Assembly (NCBI RefSeq): GCF_947172395.1
Contig: NC_069100.1
Location: forward strand, 749,001-813,000
Origin: Bicyclus anynana
Taxonomy: Eukaryota; Arthropoda; Insecta; Lepidoptera; Nymphalidae
Length of the DNA stretch: 64,000 bases
Direction: 5' to 3'
Numbering within the stretch: the first letter of the stretch is position 1; every line of letters starts with the position of its first letter. The notes below the pieces were generated by a model that was given only the letters and a program-made list of their open reading frames with translations, was not told where the DNA came from and searched no databases. Below, piece after piece: positions 55,147 to 64,000 of this stretch. Made by a program: the position numbers and the translations under genes.

Positions 55147-55566
55147 AGGGTAGGGATAGGATAGGGGTAGGGAAGGGGTAGGGTAGGGGTAATCTAGGGA
55201 AAGTGTAGGGTAAGGTAGGGTAGGGTACGGATAAGGTAGGGGTAGTGTAGGGTAGGGCAAGGTAGGGTAGGGGTAGGGTACCGGTAGGGTAGGGTTAGGG
55301 TAGAGGTAAGGTAGGGGTAGGGAGGGGTTAGGGAATAGCGGTAGGGTAGGAGTAAGGTAGGGGTAGGGTAGGAGTAAGGTAGGGGTAGGGTAGGGGTAGA
55401 TTAGGCGTAGTGTAGGATAGGGTATGGATAGGGTACGGGTAGGGTTAGGGTAGGGGTAAGGTGGGGGGAGGGTAGGGTTAGCGTTAGCGGTAGGGTAGGA
55501 GTAAGGTAGGGGTGGGGTAGAGTAGGGTTAGGTAGGTTTACGAGCAGGGTAAGGTAGAGGTAGAAA
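55147..55566 (+). repeat. 420-bp G-rich minisatellite (GGGTA-type)
   Basis: Nearly C-free run of GGGTA, GGGGTA, GGTAA and GGGTTA units. A 22-bp unit 'gtagggtaggagtaaggtag' + 'gg' occurs at 55341, 55363 and again at 55490, so there is a higher-order period of about 150 bp. The tract sits between 'ctggaccaattttgctga' and an HLE-A 3' end, the places expected for the inner region of a Helitron-like element. Confidence 0.95.
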
Positions 55567-55612
55567 AGTTTACATAAATTTTTACGCGGACGAAGTCGCG
55601 GGTGTCCGCTAG
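55567..55612 (+). mobile_element. HLE-A 3' end closing the minisatellite element
   Basis: 'tttacgcggacgaagtcgcg', 'ggtgtccg' CTAG|T with a near-complete GCGGACG/(T)GTCCGC hairpin. The matching 5' end of this element is not clear upstream. Confidence 0.85.
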
Positions 55613-55616
55613 TAGG

Positions 55617-56003
55617 TATATAAAATATTATAAACGCGGAAGTTTGTATGGATGTTTGGATGTATGTTTGGATGTTTGTTACTCTTTAACGCCGCTACTA
55701 CTGAAGCGATTTGGCTGAAATTTGGAATGGAAATAGATTTTACACATAGGCTACTGTTTATTCCGAAAAAATGCATGATTTCCCGAGATTTGCGAAAGAT
55801 GATGATAATGATTTTGATAATATGAATGTTTGTTACTCTTTCACGCCTCGAATACTAAATCGAATTAGCTGAAATTTGGTATTGAGATATATTATAGCGT
55901 GGATTAACACATAGGCTACTTTTTATCCCGGAAAAATCCATGGTTCCCGAGGGATTTGTTAAAAACCAAATTCCACTCGGACGACGTCGCGGGCGTCCGC
56001 TAG
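55617..56003 (+). mobile_element. HLE-A, dimeric
   Basis: 'aaaatattataaacgcggaa', tandem 'ggatgtttggatgtatgttt', two monomer blocks joined by 'gatgatgataatgattttga', then 'cgtcgcgggcgtccg' CTAG|T. Same dimer architecture as at 2850 and 44275. Confidence 0.9.
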
Positions 56004-56289
56004 TATAGAATATTTTTTGATAATTAATATAAACATAGCGTTTTAACATTCTTTTTTACATTCCCACCGCACTCATAAACGACAAGAACACACCACAGCA
56101 ATTTATTCAGTTATTTCAGTCTTTCAGGTTCTTCAGCTTTTTGACCTTTGATGCAGAAAGGTGCGATTTCCTTAATTTACCTGGGCGTAGATAACATGAA
56201 GGGACCTTACGAGTTTATTACGTGTAATCGCTAGGTATTTATACCAACTTCCAACATGTAAGTAAATAGCACCCACTTCTTACAACTTG

Positions 56290-56460
56290 CATGACTTCTT
56301 CAAAAGAGCAACTGTCGAGTTTCTTGCCGGTATCTTCTCAGCAGAACCTGCCTTCCGAACCGGTGGTAGAATCTTTAAAAATAGTCAAAAGTGCTTGTAA
56401 ACTGAGCCTACTTGAAATAAATGTAAATACTTAAAAATTTTGAATTTTGAATTTTGAACA
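56290..56460 (+). repeat. Family V, best copy
   Basis: 'gagtttcttgccggtatctt', 'ctgccttccgaaccggtggt', 'aaaagtgcttgtaaactgag', 'cctacttgaaataaatg', tail of 'attttgaa' repeats. A lepidopteran LINE 3'-end type. Confidence 0.85.
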
Positions 56461-56566
56461 ACAGCAATTCTTTTTAACAAAACCAACTAATCTAATTCAT
56501 CTCCATCACGCAATTTTATTGTAAGTTTAAAAACGTGGTATTATTATGTCTATCTTCTCTCGTTTC

Positions 56567-56612
56567 ATCATCATTACCAGCCAATGGGTGTGCCTATTAG
56601 CCTCTTGAAAGA
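56567..56612 (-). mobile_element. Possible LINE-E scrap
   Basis: 'tcatcatcattaccagccaa' 'tgggtgtgcctatta' is weakly like the LINE-E 3' end. Confidence 0.3.
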
Positions 56613-58946
56613 ATTTCCGTTCCCCACGACCAGCAATAAGTACGCTCTTCAAAAATTCTGTTTTTACCTATTATTGACTTTGGAAGTACGTGGAGAAGTT
56701 GAAATCGCATCGGTGTGTAACATTTTTCCGTCTTCTTTTTCACGGCAAAGGAAACTTAAATTAACAGTTAAAACTTAAATAAACATAACTAAATAAACAG
56801 ACAATATGTTTTAGGTATTTTGTAGAAATATTCAAATGATGTGTAGGTATCCGTTTATTATGTAATCAATCAAAGTAACAACTGGTCTTGCTAAGTTACA
56901 TTTAAATACCCCTAAATATATGCATAACACGTTTAATTAAGTAAAATAAAGCTTGCGCGTTTTATAGAAATAATCAACGTAGGTAATTAAGCAAGTGTCG
57001 AAAAATAAACAGTCAGGGAAGAAAGACAAACAAAAAACTCGTTGTCGTAAAACAAAAATATTCCGCGTATAAATTACAATTTATAATTTCATTAGATCAT
57101 TTTATTTACCAATCATTAAAACATGTTCTCTAATAAGAACTACTTAACATTCATAAGTAGGTACCAGTTTGAACTATAGTATGCGCATTATCATCTGAGT
57201 CGTCCGGTCATAAAAGTCAAAAAAGATAGGAATGTGCAGCGCGCCTACCTGCGCACCCTAATTATCGATAAACGGCTACCTGCGCACGTGCTAATGATGA
57301 GTCAATAATGATTTGGACGATTCTGATTGGTCGGTTTCTAATGTAATTGCATTGCGTATTTTTTTTGCTATAAATGTGTTTACTGCAATTAAATAAATAC
57401 ATTCATGTGTTACTCGTTGCGCACTATGGATACTAATATATAATAAATTTGGCAGAAGACGAAGATTCTGATGATGAAGACTCAGATGAAGATTAATTTT
57501 ATTTAGTTAATAATTATATAATATGAAATATGTATTATATTAAATCAAATATTGTTAATTTTTTTAATTTTGTGAACAAGATACGATAATAAACTTTACT
57601 TATCGATAATATGTCTTTCATTGTTACACCCTTCACTAGACGGCTCCATAAGACCCATAAGTGCAAGCGAGATAGATATAGAGAAATGATTTATGGCCCT
57701 AAGACTCAGTTGTTAATGCTATTAGTATAGTAGCTGAGATGCTGAATGAAATACATTTAAACCTGTCGGTCCATTTTTCAAGAGCAGAGATTAATAAACC
57801 CATTATGTTTATACGATAATTTATAACTTGACTTATGAATGAAACTCACGATGGCCGCGATTACACCGAAGTGATACAAACTTGTTTGTTAATGTTACAG
57901 TTAACGCTCCGAACACCGCAGTGTTAACGTAGGCTTCCACTTATCGTTCGTATTGGACGCATCGCATCAAACGGATTTTTAATTTTACGGTAAACAAAAT
58001 ATGTTCGATGCGGATCAGTTTACGCACTTGTATGACTTCCTTTACAAAGAATACTAAAATCCGATCAATGCGATGCTTAGGATGTGAATTTGTGGACGCC
58101 TACCATATAGACAGTCGACCGGTGAACAGACGCGGACAATATCAGGAGAGTTGCAGAGAGCCTCTGCATGCAGGGTTTTGTTTGGAAATCCTGATAATAA
58201 TGATGATGATGGTAAAGAACTTGGTACGCACTCTCTAACTTCAGAAATGGACAACGCCAACGATGCTTCTTCTCATGTACTTACGTTCATACTTACTTGT
58301 AATCACGTATGTTTACTGACGTCTTCCATGCAAGTGTAAGGATAGAGCAAAAAGCAAGTATGAGAAGATATTCAGATCAATCGCCGATCTTAATATTTAT
58401 CATTATAAAATAATTTTGTATTAAATGACTTTTAAAATCTCGTTTGCAATTCATCAAACCCCCTAGCTGCTGCCCAAATGTAAGTTATTTATTACTTATC
58501 AAAATAATAAATAATAATTAAGATTTTTTTGAGAAAAACACAATAACGATGCAACGAACAGTGTTCGCGAGCGAATGTCGGTGTGAAGGCGGCGGCGCGA
58601 TGTACCGCTCATTTCCTTCCATTCACAATTTCATACTCGTATCGAGTAGCGACCGGTTCTGCGTTCAACCGGACTCAAGGTGTACCGGCGCGTGGTCCAT
58701 GGCACAGACTTTTGCTATATTGTGATTAACCTGTTACGTCAACACAAAAATTGTACAGAAAGAATATTTAGGTGTGTTAAAATTTTTACATTTTATGTGA
58801 CGATGATTACGCAAGTGCAAATTTAGAATGTTTGTGACAATTGAATCACATTCAGGTAATGCTTGTAATTATAGTAATTGTCACTTTTGGTCAAACGCTT
58901 TATTATTACCTGCTGTATACGAGTAAGGTTACACAGAGTATGAAAC
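56613..58946. other. No gene proven; one acidic open segment
   Basis: Mostly AT-rich. At 57437-57496 a short frame encodes LAEDEDSDDEDSDED and a stop, followed by AATAAA-containing sequence. At 58008-58340 frames overlap with ATG repeats and look like a decayed LINE end. At 58555-58700 is a CpG-rich patch. Confidence 0.4.
57437..57496 (+). other. Acidic C-terminus-like open segment
   Basis: The frame opens after a stop at 57434-57436 and ends at TAA (57494-57496). It encodes YIINLAEDEDSDDEDSDED. A possible splice acceptor AG lies at 57455-57456, and an AATAAA-type signal follows near 57590. Asp/Glu/Ser tails of this type end many nuclear proteins and some transposases. With no upstream coding sequence visible, it may be chance or a terminal exon. 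Confidence 0.2.
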
Positions 58947-59227
58947 GGTCATATCCACTGGGCTATCACGTCCTCCTGCTTCAGATTCTGGAGAGTCTGG
59001 GATCGAATCCGGTCCGGGGCGTGCACCTCCAACTTTTCAGTTGTGTGCATTTTAAGAAATTACATATCACATGCCTCTAACGGTGAAGGAAAAACATCGT
59101 GAGGAAACCTGCACACCAGAGAATTTTCTTAAATCTCTGCGTGTGTGAAGTCTGCAAATCGTGGCCTAACCCGAGAGAGGAGACTCGAGCTCAGCAGTGA
59201 GCCGAATATGGGTTGATAATGATTATG
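58947..59227 (+). repeat. SINE-C with inverted head
   Basis: 58971-59227 is SINE-C on the plus strand from 'tcctcctgcttcagattctg' through B-box 'gggatcgaatccgg' to 'gaatatgggttgataatgat'. The first 24 bases (58947-58970, 'ggtcatatccactgggctat' 'cacg') are the SINE head in reverse orientation, replacing the normal forward head. Confidence 0.9.
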
Positions 59228-60578
59228 AAAAAACGGTACATATCGTAGTTTTTAAATACACTCGAATTGTAATGACCCCTAATGTGCAAATATTTCAAGA
59301 CTACTACAATCAAATTCCGCTGTCGCTTATAGCGTGTACCAAAGCCCACAAGAATACGGGTTAGAGAAACCTGTTTGTTTTAATAAAACGAGCGCGCTTC
59401 CTTCCACCGCACCACTGATCCGCCCTCATTGCTGGAATCGTACTATTATAGATATACGATTATAGGTTGCGTTGTAGCGAGAGATTGGGCGCATCCGCTG
59501 AGATGGGCCATTTGAATGATGCACTCGAGAATGTTAGGCTTCAGTAATGGACCGAGAGGTTGCAATAATCAGACTTACTTCATTGTAGGAAGGCTAAATG
59601 TTTGACAGCCTATGGTCCTTTTAAAGGCCATGGCTTTGAAAGGCAGCAGGTTTCAAAGCTCAATCAGCCAGGCAGATCAGATCCTCAATAATTTGTTCAA
59701 GTATAAAACGTAAAGAGAATTCCCGTCCCTGGCCTACACTAATCACTCGACAATTGCTTAAGTATATCTAAAAATAGAGATATCTTGATAAATCTACTTT
59801 AATAATGAAATCTTTACTTTACCAAAAAAGTTTGCTACGTTTTACGACGTTTTTAATTCTTCTTTAACACGTCATTACGAGGTCGATGGACCTCGTACCG
59901 AACTACATTAAGTTTTAGTATGACTTCAAAAAACCTCGTACCGCACCAGAGGAAAGTACACAAAAATCAAGCAGCGAAAGTGTTAATTTATCCCCAACGG
60001 GGACAAGCAAAGATACGAGACAGTCTGAGCTTTACGACACTTTGAAGACTAATGATTGGTTTGTTCGTTTTCTTGTATGTTATGATTGTTGATAAAAAAA
60101 ATAACACAAAATATTTTATTATTTATTTATTTACCCAGTTTCCTAGATACATCACATAATAATATAATGTCCATATACTTTCATACGGGGGTATACCAAG
60201 GTTCCTAGGGCAGTCGTTATATTGGCCGGTGGGTATTCCCCTTATTGATATATGCCGTAGAGGCATATAGTGAGGTGTTATGGCTCTAGTCGCCAGACCC
60301 TTATCTTTGTGGCAACCCTTCGCTGATGACCATCTTATTATCTTAAAAGTAGTCAGTGTGTTTCAACAAACTCGTGCTTCTAAAGTACAGCGTGGTGGGC
60401 AAAGCCGTCGATATTTACACCTGATAGCGAGCGCTACAGAGTTAAAGATTATCGTCATATGCCCGTGTCGGAGAATAAGGGTTAGACATCAGAAGCGGTT
60501 GTCTGCTAAACACTATTATTGAATGAAAGGCTGTCAGGTCTAACAATTCCCACTAAGAATGTTACAAACAAACCCTGA
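59228..60578. other. No gene seen
   Basis: No recognised repeat. A small hairpin 'atatgccgtagaggcatat' lies at 60250-60268. The 80-codon frame at 60280-60522 has no domain. Confidence 0.4.
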
Positions 60579-60697
60579 GCGGCAGAGAATGACCTTGAGT
60601 GGAGTCACGCACTTGTGAATGATGTGTGTAGGGTTAAAGGCGCCTTTGACAGATATCTAACACTCCCCTTTTCCACTCAAGTCACTCTCCACGCCTA
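60579..60697 (-). mobile_element. MITE-like element I, copy 2
   Basis: 'ggcagagaatgaccttgagt', 'ggagtcacgcacttgtgaat', 'gatgtgtgtagggttaaagg', 'ttccactcaagtcactctcc'. Reverse complement of 6173-6305, with differences mainly in the centre. Confidence 0.8.
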
Positions 60698-60765
60698 TCT
60701 TCATACTATCTCGACTCATGACGACACGAGCCAAGCGATCAAATAACTTGCTCGCGCCGACACCT

Positions 60766-60850
60766 GCCTATCCGCATTGGAGCAGCGTAGTGGTTCTAAA
60801 CCTCGATAAAAAGAGAGCCTGACTCTGTAGTGACCATTTTACTACGACAA
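60766..60850 (+). repeat. RJ-type LINE 3' end
   Basis: 'tatccgcattggagcagcgt', 'agtggttctaaacc', 'gagcctgactctgtagtgac'. Confidence 0.65.
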
Positions 60851-61205
60851 TAATGAATAGACTAATGCAAAATGTCTATATTCTGAAATACGAGAATTTT
60901 CTCTGTGAGTTAAACTGTACTGAAACCGGAACGTGATATGAGGGTAGGTCGTCAAACTATTAAGTTTTAATAAGAAATCTGTTGGAAACTTGGAAATTAT
61001 CAAGTTTAATCAAAAACCCTGGCGCGGAGCAGCGTCGTAAGGAAACCCGGGCTGCGGTAATGACTTACTCTGGAATTATGTTTATCTGTCCCCTTATAGT
61101 TTGAACAAAGCTGCGAGTAGGGTGACTGTGCTGTGTTGTTTATCTAAGATAGGTTTTGACTTTATTACCTAATAGTTAGAGTGTATATCTCAATTTATCT
61201 ATGTA
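60851..61205. other. No gene seen
   Basis: No supported feature. Confidence 0.4.
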
Positions 61206-61320
61206 GAGAGTACAGACTCAACACTGAGAGGTCATGAGTTCGATTCCAATCCGCTGGACCAGGGTTTCTCATAGTGGGGTACGCGAACCCCTAGGGGTTC
61301 ATTATTCGACGGCAGGGGGT
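61206..61320 (+). other. SINE-head-like and hAT-end-like patch
   Basis: 'gagttcgattcc' (61230) fits a pol III B box. Just after it, 'caggg', 'tttctcatagtggggtac' and 'gcgaacccctaggggttc' resemble the start of non-autonomous hAT elements. No matching far end was found, and both readings are tentative. Confidence 0.25.
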
Positions 61321-62080
61321 TCGCGACAAGATTTACGTAATGGCGGCTTGATAACTGATATCGAGTCAGAATTAAAGTTAAAATTATCCAAAATTACTCG
61401 TTATATACTCCTAATATATAATAGTCAAATTTATTTTTTCTTGTGGGAGGGGGGGTGGAGGTGTCATTAGTTAATAAGGGGTTCACTGTCACTTGGACAC
61501 TGCGCTGGGCTATTGACGTACTGCCTTCTGTCTAATAAGAGGAGAACGGGACTATTGTGCATGTTGAAAAGATATGGTAAACATTGTATTCTAATCTACA
61601 AAATTAATGAACAATGAACGTGTAACAACAATAAAAAACTATCCTAGGAAATTAAGTAGTCACAAATTTATTTTTTAGTACTCGTAATAGTTGATGGAAT
61701 ATGTGGATGGAAAATCATTGGCTGTAAGTAACCAAATAGAAATGTTTGCATGGAGAACGTCCAACAATGCACTTCTCTGTCAAAGTTAACTTGAACGTCT
61801 TACTATGCACTGTCAATCTTCCCTTCTGGATTTGATCACAGCAATATTACAGAAATAAGTCGAGCGGCACGAAAGCTCTTAAAAAAAGTAAATGATGTAG
61901 GTATCCAAAATGCTTTTTTTTTGGAAAATTAATTCGGAATTTCCTAATTTGTTTCAAAATCATGGCGCACGCAAGGCTGCCCGTTGGCAAGATATATAAA
62001 ACTTGCGCTATTATGCAAACTTCGGAACTGCACACAATAAGCAGATAGAGGGCGGCGCAGTCCACAGCAGCCGCGCTGTC
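61321..62080. other. No gene seen
   Basis: A G run at 61447-61458. The 151-codon antisense frame at 61847-62302 has no domain and overlaps the better forward frame at 62.2 kb. Confidence 0.4.
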
Positions 62081-62213
62081 GGTGATTATGTTTAGAGATT
62101 CAATTACTGCCTCACACGAGCATAACAGACACAGGAAGCGAAGACAATTCTCTGTATGTAAAGACGGCCTTATTGCTACAAATAATATGCATTTATTGTG
62201 TGTTTGCTTTGGA
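62081..62213 (+). repeat. Direct repeat, left copy
   Basis: 'attatgtttagagattcaat', 'acaggaagcgaagacaattc', 'taaagacggccttattgcta', ending 'tttgctttgg'. Matches 62418-62528, 337 bp downstream. Confidence 0.9.
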
Positions 62214-62392
62214 GCGAACCGGGGATTTTGGGAGTAGAAATCCAGAAATCCCAGAAAGCCAGAATCGAGGCTATCGGCGCGCTTAAACGGGAAATGGAGC
62301 AATTAGTGGAGCAACCTCAATATTTATACAATAGTTCAGACGGTGATAAAATTCGAAATATTCTAGGTTCGATGTCCACATTTAAGTTTTAA
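62198..62392 (+). CDS. Unrecognised protein-like frame between direct repeats
   Basis: Open from 62183 to the TAA at 62390-62392 with no ATG at the start (the first codon counted is GTG). It could only be an exon, a 5'-broken gene or a processed fragment. The encoded stretch is strongly helical and charged: QKARIEAIGALKREMEQL in the middle, then YLYNSSDGDKIRNILGSM and an FKF end. Codons look ordinary and there are no low-complexity runs. A pyrimidine-rich stretch ending TTTGGAG (near 62215) could act as a splice acceptor. I recognise no family. It is the most convincing coding-like sequence in the window apart from the LINE, yet still unproven. Confidence 0.3.
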   Translation: MCLLWSEPGILGVEIQKSQKARIEAIGALKREMEQLVEQPQYLYNSSDGDKIRNILGSMSTFKF

Positions 62393-62417
62393 AGCCGCCG
62401 TGTGTGTTATTGTTGTA

Positions 62418-62528
62418 GGTAATTATGTTTAGAGACTCAATCACTACCTCACAAGCAAAACAGAAACAGGAAGCGAAGACAATTCTATGCATGTAAAGAC
62501 GGCCTTATTGCTACAATATTTGTTTTGG
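62418..62528 (+). repeat. Direct repeat, right copy
   Basis: 'attatgtttagagactcaat', 'acaggaagcgaagacaattc', 'taaagacggccttattgcta', ending 'tttgttttgg'. Confidence 0.9.
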
Positions 62529-62576
62529 TGTGTATACTACTGTAGACTCCATTAATACCATTGCAGCATTGCAGGG

Positions 62577-62703
62577 GGATCACGTGTCTCAAACGAAGAA
62601 GGAAGAACATCGTGAGGAAACCTGCATATCAGAGAATTTTCTTAATTCTCTGCGTGTGTGAAGTCTGCCAATTCACATTGGTCAGCGTGGTGGACTATTT
62701 ACC
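62577..62703 (+). repeat. SINE-C, upstream part
   Basis: 'gcagggggatcacgtgtctc', 'gaggaaacctgcatatcaga', 'cagcgtggtggactattta'. Continues at 63023 after the SINE-D. Confidence 0.9.
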
Positions 62704-62719
62704 TAACCGCCGCCTAATT

Positions 62720-63007
62720 GACGGCCGCGTGGCGCAGTGGGTAGTGATCCTGCTTTCTGCATCCACGGCCGTGGGTTCGATTCCCACAACTGGAAAATAT
62801 TTGTGTGATGAGCATAGGTGTTTTCCAGTGTCTGTGTGTATTTATACATTATATAAGTATTTATATGTAGTATATAATTGTATATTAATATTATAATATC
62901 AACTATCTTAGCACCCATAACACAAGCTACTCTGTATGCTTACTTTGGGGCTAGATAGTGATGTGTATTGCTTAAGTATATTTATTTATTTTATTTTATT
63001 TTATTTA
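62720..63007 (+). mobile_element. SINE-D, full length, nested in SINE-C
   Basis: A box TGGCGCAGTGGG (62730-62741), B box GGGTTCGATTCCC (62773-62785), body 'ttccagtgtctgtgtgtatt', 'cataacacaagctactctgt', and a TTTA-type tail. Flanked by an imperfect duplication, 62704-62719 'taaccgccgcctaatt' and 63008-63022 'taacacctttcattc'. Both promoter boxes are intact; it is the most complete SINE-D here. Confidence 0.95.
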
Positions 63008-63022
63008 TAACACCTTTCATTC

Positions 63023-63082
63023 ACAGTGGAGACTCGAGCTCAGCAATGAGCTGAATATGGGTTGGTAAATACGACAATGATG
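63023..63082 (+). repeat. SINE-C, downstream part
   Basis: 'acagtggagactcgagctca', 'gcaatgagctgaatatgggt', 'gacaatgatga'. Collinear with 62577-62703. Confidence 0.9.
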
Positions 63083-63983
63083 ATCGCCAGGAGATCGTAG
63101 CAGAAGCTCTGTCAGAGTCGATTCTGAAGGCTAAGAGGTCGATGAAGACGATACGTCTTTCTAATGACGTCTCCTGCGATACTTAGTCCTTTGCTTACAG
63201 GAATTTTGAACTAATGGGACCGGCCTTTGTATGTCTTAACGTCCCCATGATATCATCCAATTTTAATATTTATTTAGTGAACAACTTTGTGTGCCTTTTG
63301 GCCTGAGCTTGTCTGGAAAAGAACTAATACGAGTACACATAGTACCTACTCGTACGCTATGCCTTTTTCTGCAGTAATGTAGCATTGCTGTTTCAGTCTA
63401 AATGACATAGATTATTAGAAGCATTAAACCTACGCATTTTGAAGTTTATGAAGCTCAACTTTTATTTACAAAATTTATTTAGGTTGATGGGCACGGGCCC
63501 CATGGGTGATCTATAGACAATGGTTTTTCACTTAACATTCAGTGGGATAACTTGGACTGTCAATAATTATTGCTGCATAAAAAAACAAAGAAATCGTCAC
63601 ATAAGCTAAATTATAATTCATTGGCATGAAGCAAATACTTAATTAATTTTTAAGAAATTATTAAGCAATTCTTACTGATATAGCCTGCAGGTATATTGCA
63701 TAAAACATTAGTGCACGTTTTAGCTAACATTGTAGCATATATGTCAAGTTAACGCCTACATAGACTACTACAACAAATTTCACAGTTATGTACTACGAGC
63801 AGGTATTAAGCCGCTTACACACTTGACTTAGTCAGGGTATACATTTTAAACTTGCAATTCACATTGCATTTAAAGCTCAGTACTATACTGTAACTACGTT
63901 TTTATAACTTGATAGTGTGAGTTTCGAACTCATCGCTATCTCTCTCGGTATCGTTTTAAACAGAGAGAGATATTATATACGAA
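63083..63983. other. No gene seen
   Basis: No recognised repeat. A short GA/CT hairpin ('atctctctc' ... 'gagagagat') lies at about 63938-63971. Confidence 0.4.
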
Positions 63984-64000
63984 CTAGCGGACGCCCGCAA
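63984..64000 (-). mobile_element. HLE-A 3' terminus cut by the window edge
   Basis: CTAGCGGACGCCCGCAA: the reverse-oriented terminal CTAG and hairpin arm of HLE-A. The rest lies outside the window. Confidence 0.75.

Noticed and set aside
55147..55566. Interstitial telomere tract
   Set aside because: Lepidopteran telomeres are TTAGG repeats; here the units are mainly GGGTA/GGGGTA with rare TTAGGG, and the flanks are Helitron-like. It is better seen as an inner minisatellite.
61847..62302. 151-codon minus-strand frame
   Set aside because: Low-quality, Leu/Phe/Cys-rich composition, no domain, and it overlaps the more protein-like forward frame and one of the direct repeats.
1..64000. Assignment to a sex chromosome or a named species
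   Set aside because: Repeat density is high and nested, but nothing in the sequence separates a W chromosome from ordinary repeat-rich lepidopteran DNA, and no species-specific gene is present.

Overview
The window reads as AT-rich, gene-poor DNA from a moth or butterfly (Lepidoptera). The evidence is the repeat set: tRNA-headed SINEs, non-LTR retrotransposon 3' ends with TCA/ATG tails, and very many short Helitron-like elements ending in a hairpin plus CTAG with the start of the next element. These families are typical of ditrysian Lepidoptera; the species cannot be told from this window. I found no complete host gene, no intact transposase or reverse transcriptase, no functional tRNA or rRNA, and no CRISPR array. 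The window is most simply intergenic or a long intron. Only a few short open segments look protein-like (around 15.0 kb, 25.9 kb, 57.4 kb and 62.2 kb). The first is the C-terminal end of a LINE reverse transcriptase; the others are unrecognised.

The working family names used here are local labels. SINE-B has the head TGGCGCAGTGGT/GGGTTCGATCCC and a tail ending in TTGTAAAGAATAAA; B2 is a variant of it. SINE-C has a head containing TGATAGCCCAGTGG and a tail ending in GATGATGATG. SINE-D has the head TGGCGCAGTGGG and a TTTA tail. LINE-E is an RTE-like LINE 3' end. HLE-A, HLE-G and HLE-H are Helitron-like elements, stranded so that the hairpin and CTAG lie at the 3' end. F, K, M, N, O, T, U, V, W, Y and RJ are further dispersed families seen twice or more here, or recognised as common lepidopteran repeats. 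X and I are MITE-like families.

Layout. 0-9 kb: SINE-B pieces, HLE-A/G/H copies, a 74-bp tandem duplication and two MITE-like elements. 9-20 kb: a complete SINE-C with target duplication, then a cluster at 14.7-16.9 kb where SINE-C and family F sit inside LINE-E copies. 20-35 kb: sparse V, SINE-B, SINE-C and HLE copies with several strong hairpins (21.0, 23.3, 26.6 and 27.1 kb). 35-50 kb: more SINEs, a decayed LINE-E at 40.7-41.2 kb, and a SINE-B2 at 48.6-49.1 kb broken by two younger insertions. 50-57 kb: a nearly empty stretch, then an inverted Helitron-like pair, a 420-bp G-rich minisatellite inside a Helitron-like element, and a dimeric HLE-A. 57-64 kb: a SINE-C with an inverted head, the partner copy of the 6.2-kb MITE, a protein-like reading frame between direct repeats, and a SINE-D nested in a SINE-C.

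The nested insertions give a relative order: SINE-C and F are younger than some LINE-E copies, SINE-D is younger than a SINE-C, and families X and M are younger than a SINE-B2.
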